Origin: Algoriphagus aquimarinus
Lineage (GTDB): Bacteria; Bacteroidota; Bacteroidia; Cytophagales; Cyclobacteriaceae
DNA length: 64,000 bases
Assembly (NCBI RefSeq): GCF_007997215.1
Contig: NZ_VORW01000002.1
Location: 496,001 to 560,000, forward strand
Direction of reading: 5' to 3'
Shown: positions 62,897-64,000 of the stretch, piece by piece
Numbering within the stretch: the stretch's first letter is position 1
How the letters are laid out: every line of letters begins with the position of its first letter
Notes under the pieces: model-generated
The model's input: the letters and a program-made list of their open reading frames with translations, nothing else
Databases searched by the model: none
Told to the model about the DNA's origin: nothing
Program-made: the position numbers and the translations under genes

Positions 62897-64000
62897 ATGA
62901 TGCTTAAAAGCAATACAGTTTTTGAAATGCTATCCAATATGCGTGAGTATTTTCAGAAGGGTAATTCCTTTCTGAATTCAAATGCATCAGACCCTATACG
63001 ATCAGAATTATACAATTTTAATCAAATGAACGCCCATGCCGAAATAGTGGCCCGTTCGCACCAGATATTTAAAGGGAAAAGGGAGGATAAGCTTTTAAAA
63101 AGATTGGATGACAATGAAAAAACCCTCGTGGACGTACGTAACCTGTTGGTTGAAAGCATCCAATCCGGGCAGTCAATCACTCCAGCAGCAGAGTGGCTGT
63201 TAGACAATTTCTATTTAATAGAAGAACAAATTGTAACGGCGAAAAAACACCTCCCTAAAAAATATAGCGAAGGATTACCGTATCTGGCGAATGGGAATTC
63301 TAGCGGTATGCCCAGAGTTTACGACATCGCTCTAGAGATAATTTCACACAGTGATGGTCATGTAGACTCTAATGGATTAAGAGGCTTTATATCATCCTAT
63401 CAAACAGAGAAAATCCTTACGCTGGGAGAACTATGGGCTATCCCGATCATGCTAAAACTTGCTGTCATAGAGAACCTAAGAAGGATAGCAGAAAATACAG
63501 CTCTTGACATGATTGACAATAATCTAGCAGATTATTGGAGTGATCAAATGATAGAAACAGTCAATAATGATCCTGCTGATCTAGTATTGACCATCGCTGA
63601 TATGGCGAGATCAAAGCCTGTTTTGAATAGTCCTTTTGTTGCTGGATTTACTCGCAAACTTCAAGGAAAGGGTCCCACGTTTGCTTTACCAATCAGCTGG
63701 CTAGAACAGCAGTTATCCAAAGTAGGAATAGCAGGAACAGACCTAGTTTGGAATGAAAATCAAAAACAAGCTGCTGATCAGGTATCAGTAAAAAACAGTA
63801 TAGTCACATTGAGATTTATAGGTTCAGCTGATTGGCGCAAATTTGTTGAAGTATCAAGCATAGTTGAGCAAACCTTAAGGAAGGATATTACAGGAATTTA
63901 TGCACAATTAGACTTTGCAACCAGAGACAGGTACAGGCATGTGATTGAATCTATCGCGGCACACTGTCCTCTGTCCGAAACAGAAATTGCTGAGAAAACT
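62897..64000 (+). CDS. Cyclic beta-1,2-glucan synthetase-like protein, N-terminal part (3' truncated by window)
   Basis: A frame from ATG 62897 (or 62900) stays open for 368 codons to the window end. It matches the N-terminal domain of NdvB/ChvB-type cyclic beta-1,2-glucan synthetases and GH94-associated proteins: PAAEWLLDNFYLIEEQIVTAKKHLPK, YLANGNSSGMPRVYDIALEIISHSDGHVD, LTLGELWAIPIMLKLAVIENLRR. The full family proteins exceed 2500 residues, with membrane glycosyltransferase and phosphorylase domains, so only ~10-15% is visible. The function (synthesis or processing of cyclic glucans) can only be inferred from this part. Confidence 0.85.
   Translation, partial: MMLKSNTVFEMLSNMREYFQKGNSFLNSNASDPIRSELYNFNQMNAHAEIVARSHQIFKGKREDKLLKRLDDNEKTLVDVRNLLVESIQSGQSITPAAEWLLDNFYLIEEQIVTAKKHLPKKYSEGLPYLANGNSSGMPRVYDIALEIISHSDGHVDSNGLRGFISSYQTEKILTLGELWAIPIMLKLAVIENLRRIAENTALDMIDNNLADYWSDQMIETVNNDPADLVLTIADMARSKPVLNSPFVAGFTRKLQGKGPTFALPISWLEQQLSKVGIAGTDLVWNENQKQAADQVSVKNSIVTLRFIGSADWRKFVEVSSIVEQTLRKDITGIYAQLDFATRDRYRHVIESIAAHCPLSETEIAEKT

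Overview
The window reads as chromosomal DNA of a Bacteroidota species, most likely of the order Cytophagales (Cyclobacteriaceae-like). The support is a SusC/SusD pair with an ECF sigma factor and FecR, GH106 and CE12 glycan enzymes, a DUF2911 lipid-envelope type protein, Bacteroidota-style topoisomerase IV, weak Shine-Dalgarno signals, and occasional TAnnTTTG promoter boxes. No rRNA, tRNA, CRISPR array or intact insertion sequence was found.

Layout. 1-3153: tail of an M28 peptidase and a P-type ATPase. 3366-12022 (all minus): DUF2911 protein, a Gfo/Idh/MocA oxidoreductase, a metallo-beta-lactamase-fold hydrolase, a two-gene unit of a beta-propeller/cytochrome c protein and a DUF1080 (3-keto-disaccharide hydrolase) protein, an AraC-type regulator and a small monooxygenase. 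Several of these fit extracytoplasmic sugar oxidation and 3-keto-glycoside handling. 12108-15113: a receiver-only response regulator followed by a soluble PAS histidine kinase with thirteen 21-residue coiled-coil repeats. 15699-23724 (minus): an L-rhamnose/rhamnogalacturonan set (double CE12 esterase, rhamnose mutarotase, GH106 rhamnosidase, NCS1-type permease, small membrane protein, rhamnose isomerase). 23953-25768: a TPP riboswitch controlling a PnuC/PnuT-type transporter and an overlapping acyl-CoA-dehydrogenase-like flavoprotein. 25949-36582: mixed housekeeping genes (S9 peptidase, HPt protein, deoxynucleoside kinase, 3-hydroxyacyl-CoA dehydrogenase, CvfB, YkgJ, ROK kinase, sterol-desaturase-like enzyme), interrupted by a 0.6 kb block of 186-bp tandem repeats. 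36698-43501: a plus-strand run containing parE, a SatD-family gene, a small membrane protein, parC and trmH. 43498-46637: outer-membrane-like protein, cyclophilin, PRC-barrel protein and an unknown gene.

47276-57190 is a compact plus-strand locus: ECF sigma, FecR anti-sigma, SusC, SusD, a PHP-domain phosphoesterase and two paralogous endonuclease/exonuclease/phosphatase enzymes. It looks like a TonB-dependent uptake system devoted to phosphoesters rather than polysaccharide. Two 134-bp direct repeats (about 88% identical, no gaps) lie on either side of it at 46878-47011 and 57344-57477. The right copy runs into a decayed segment: an ardC antirestriction pseudogene broken by a nonsense codon, then a shattered GH13 amylase gene. 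After these come a second P-type ATPase and the start of a cyclic beta-1,2-glucan synthetase-like gene that runs off the window.

Other noncoding structure: several spacers carry short-word repeats with hairpins, five clear minus-strand intrinsic terminators can be placed, and a relic of what may be a SusD-like lipoprotein gene lies next to the rhamnose cluster.
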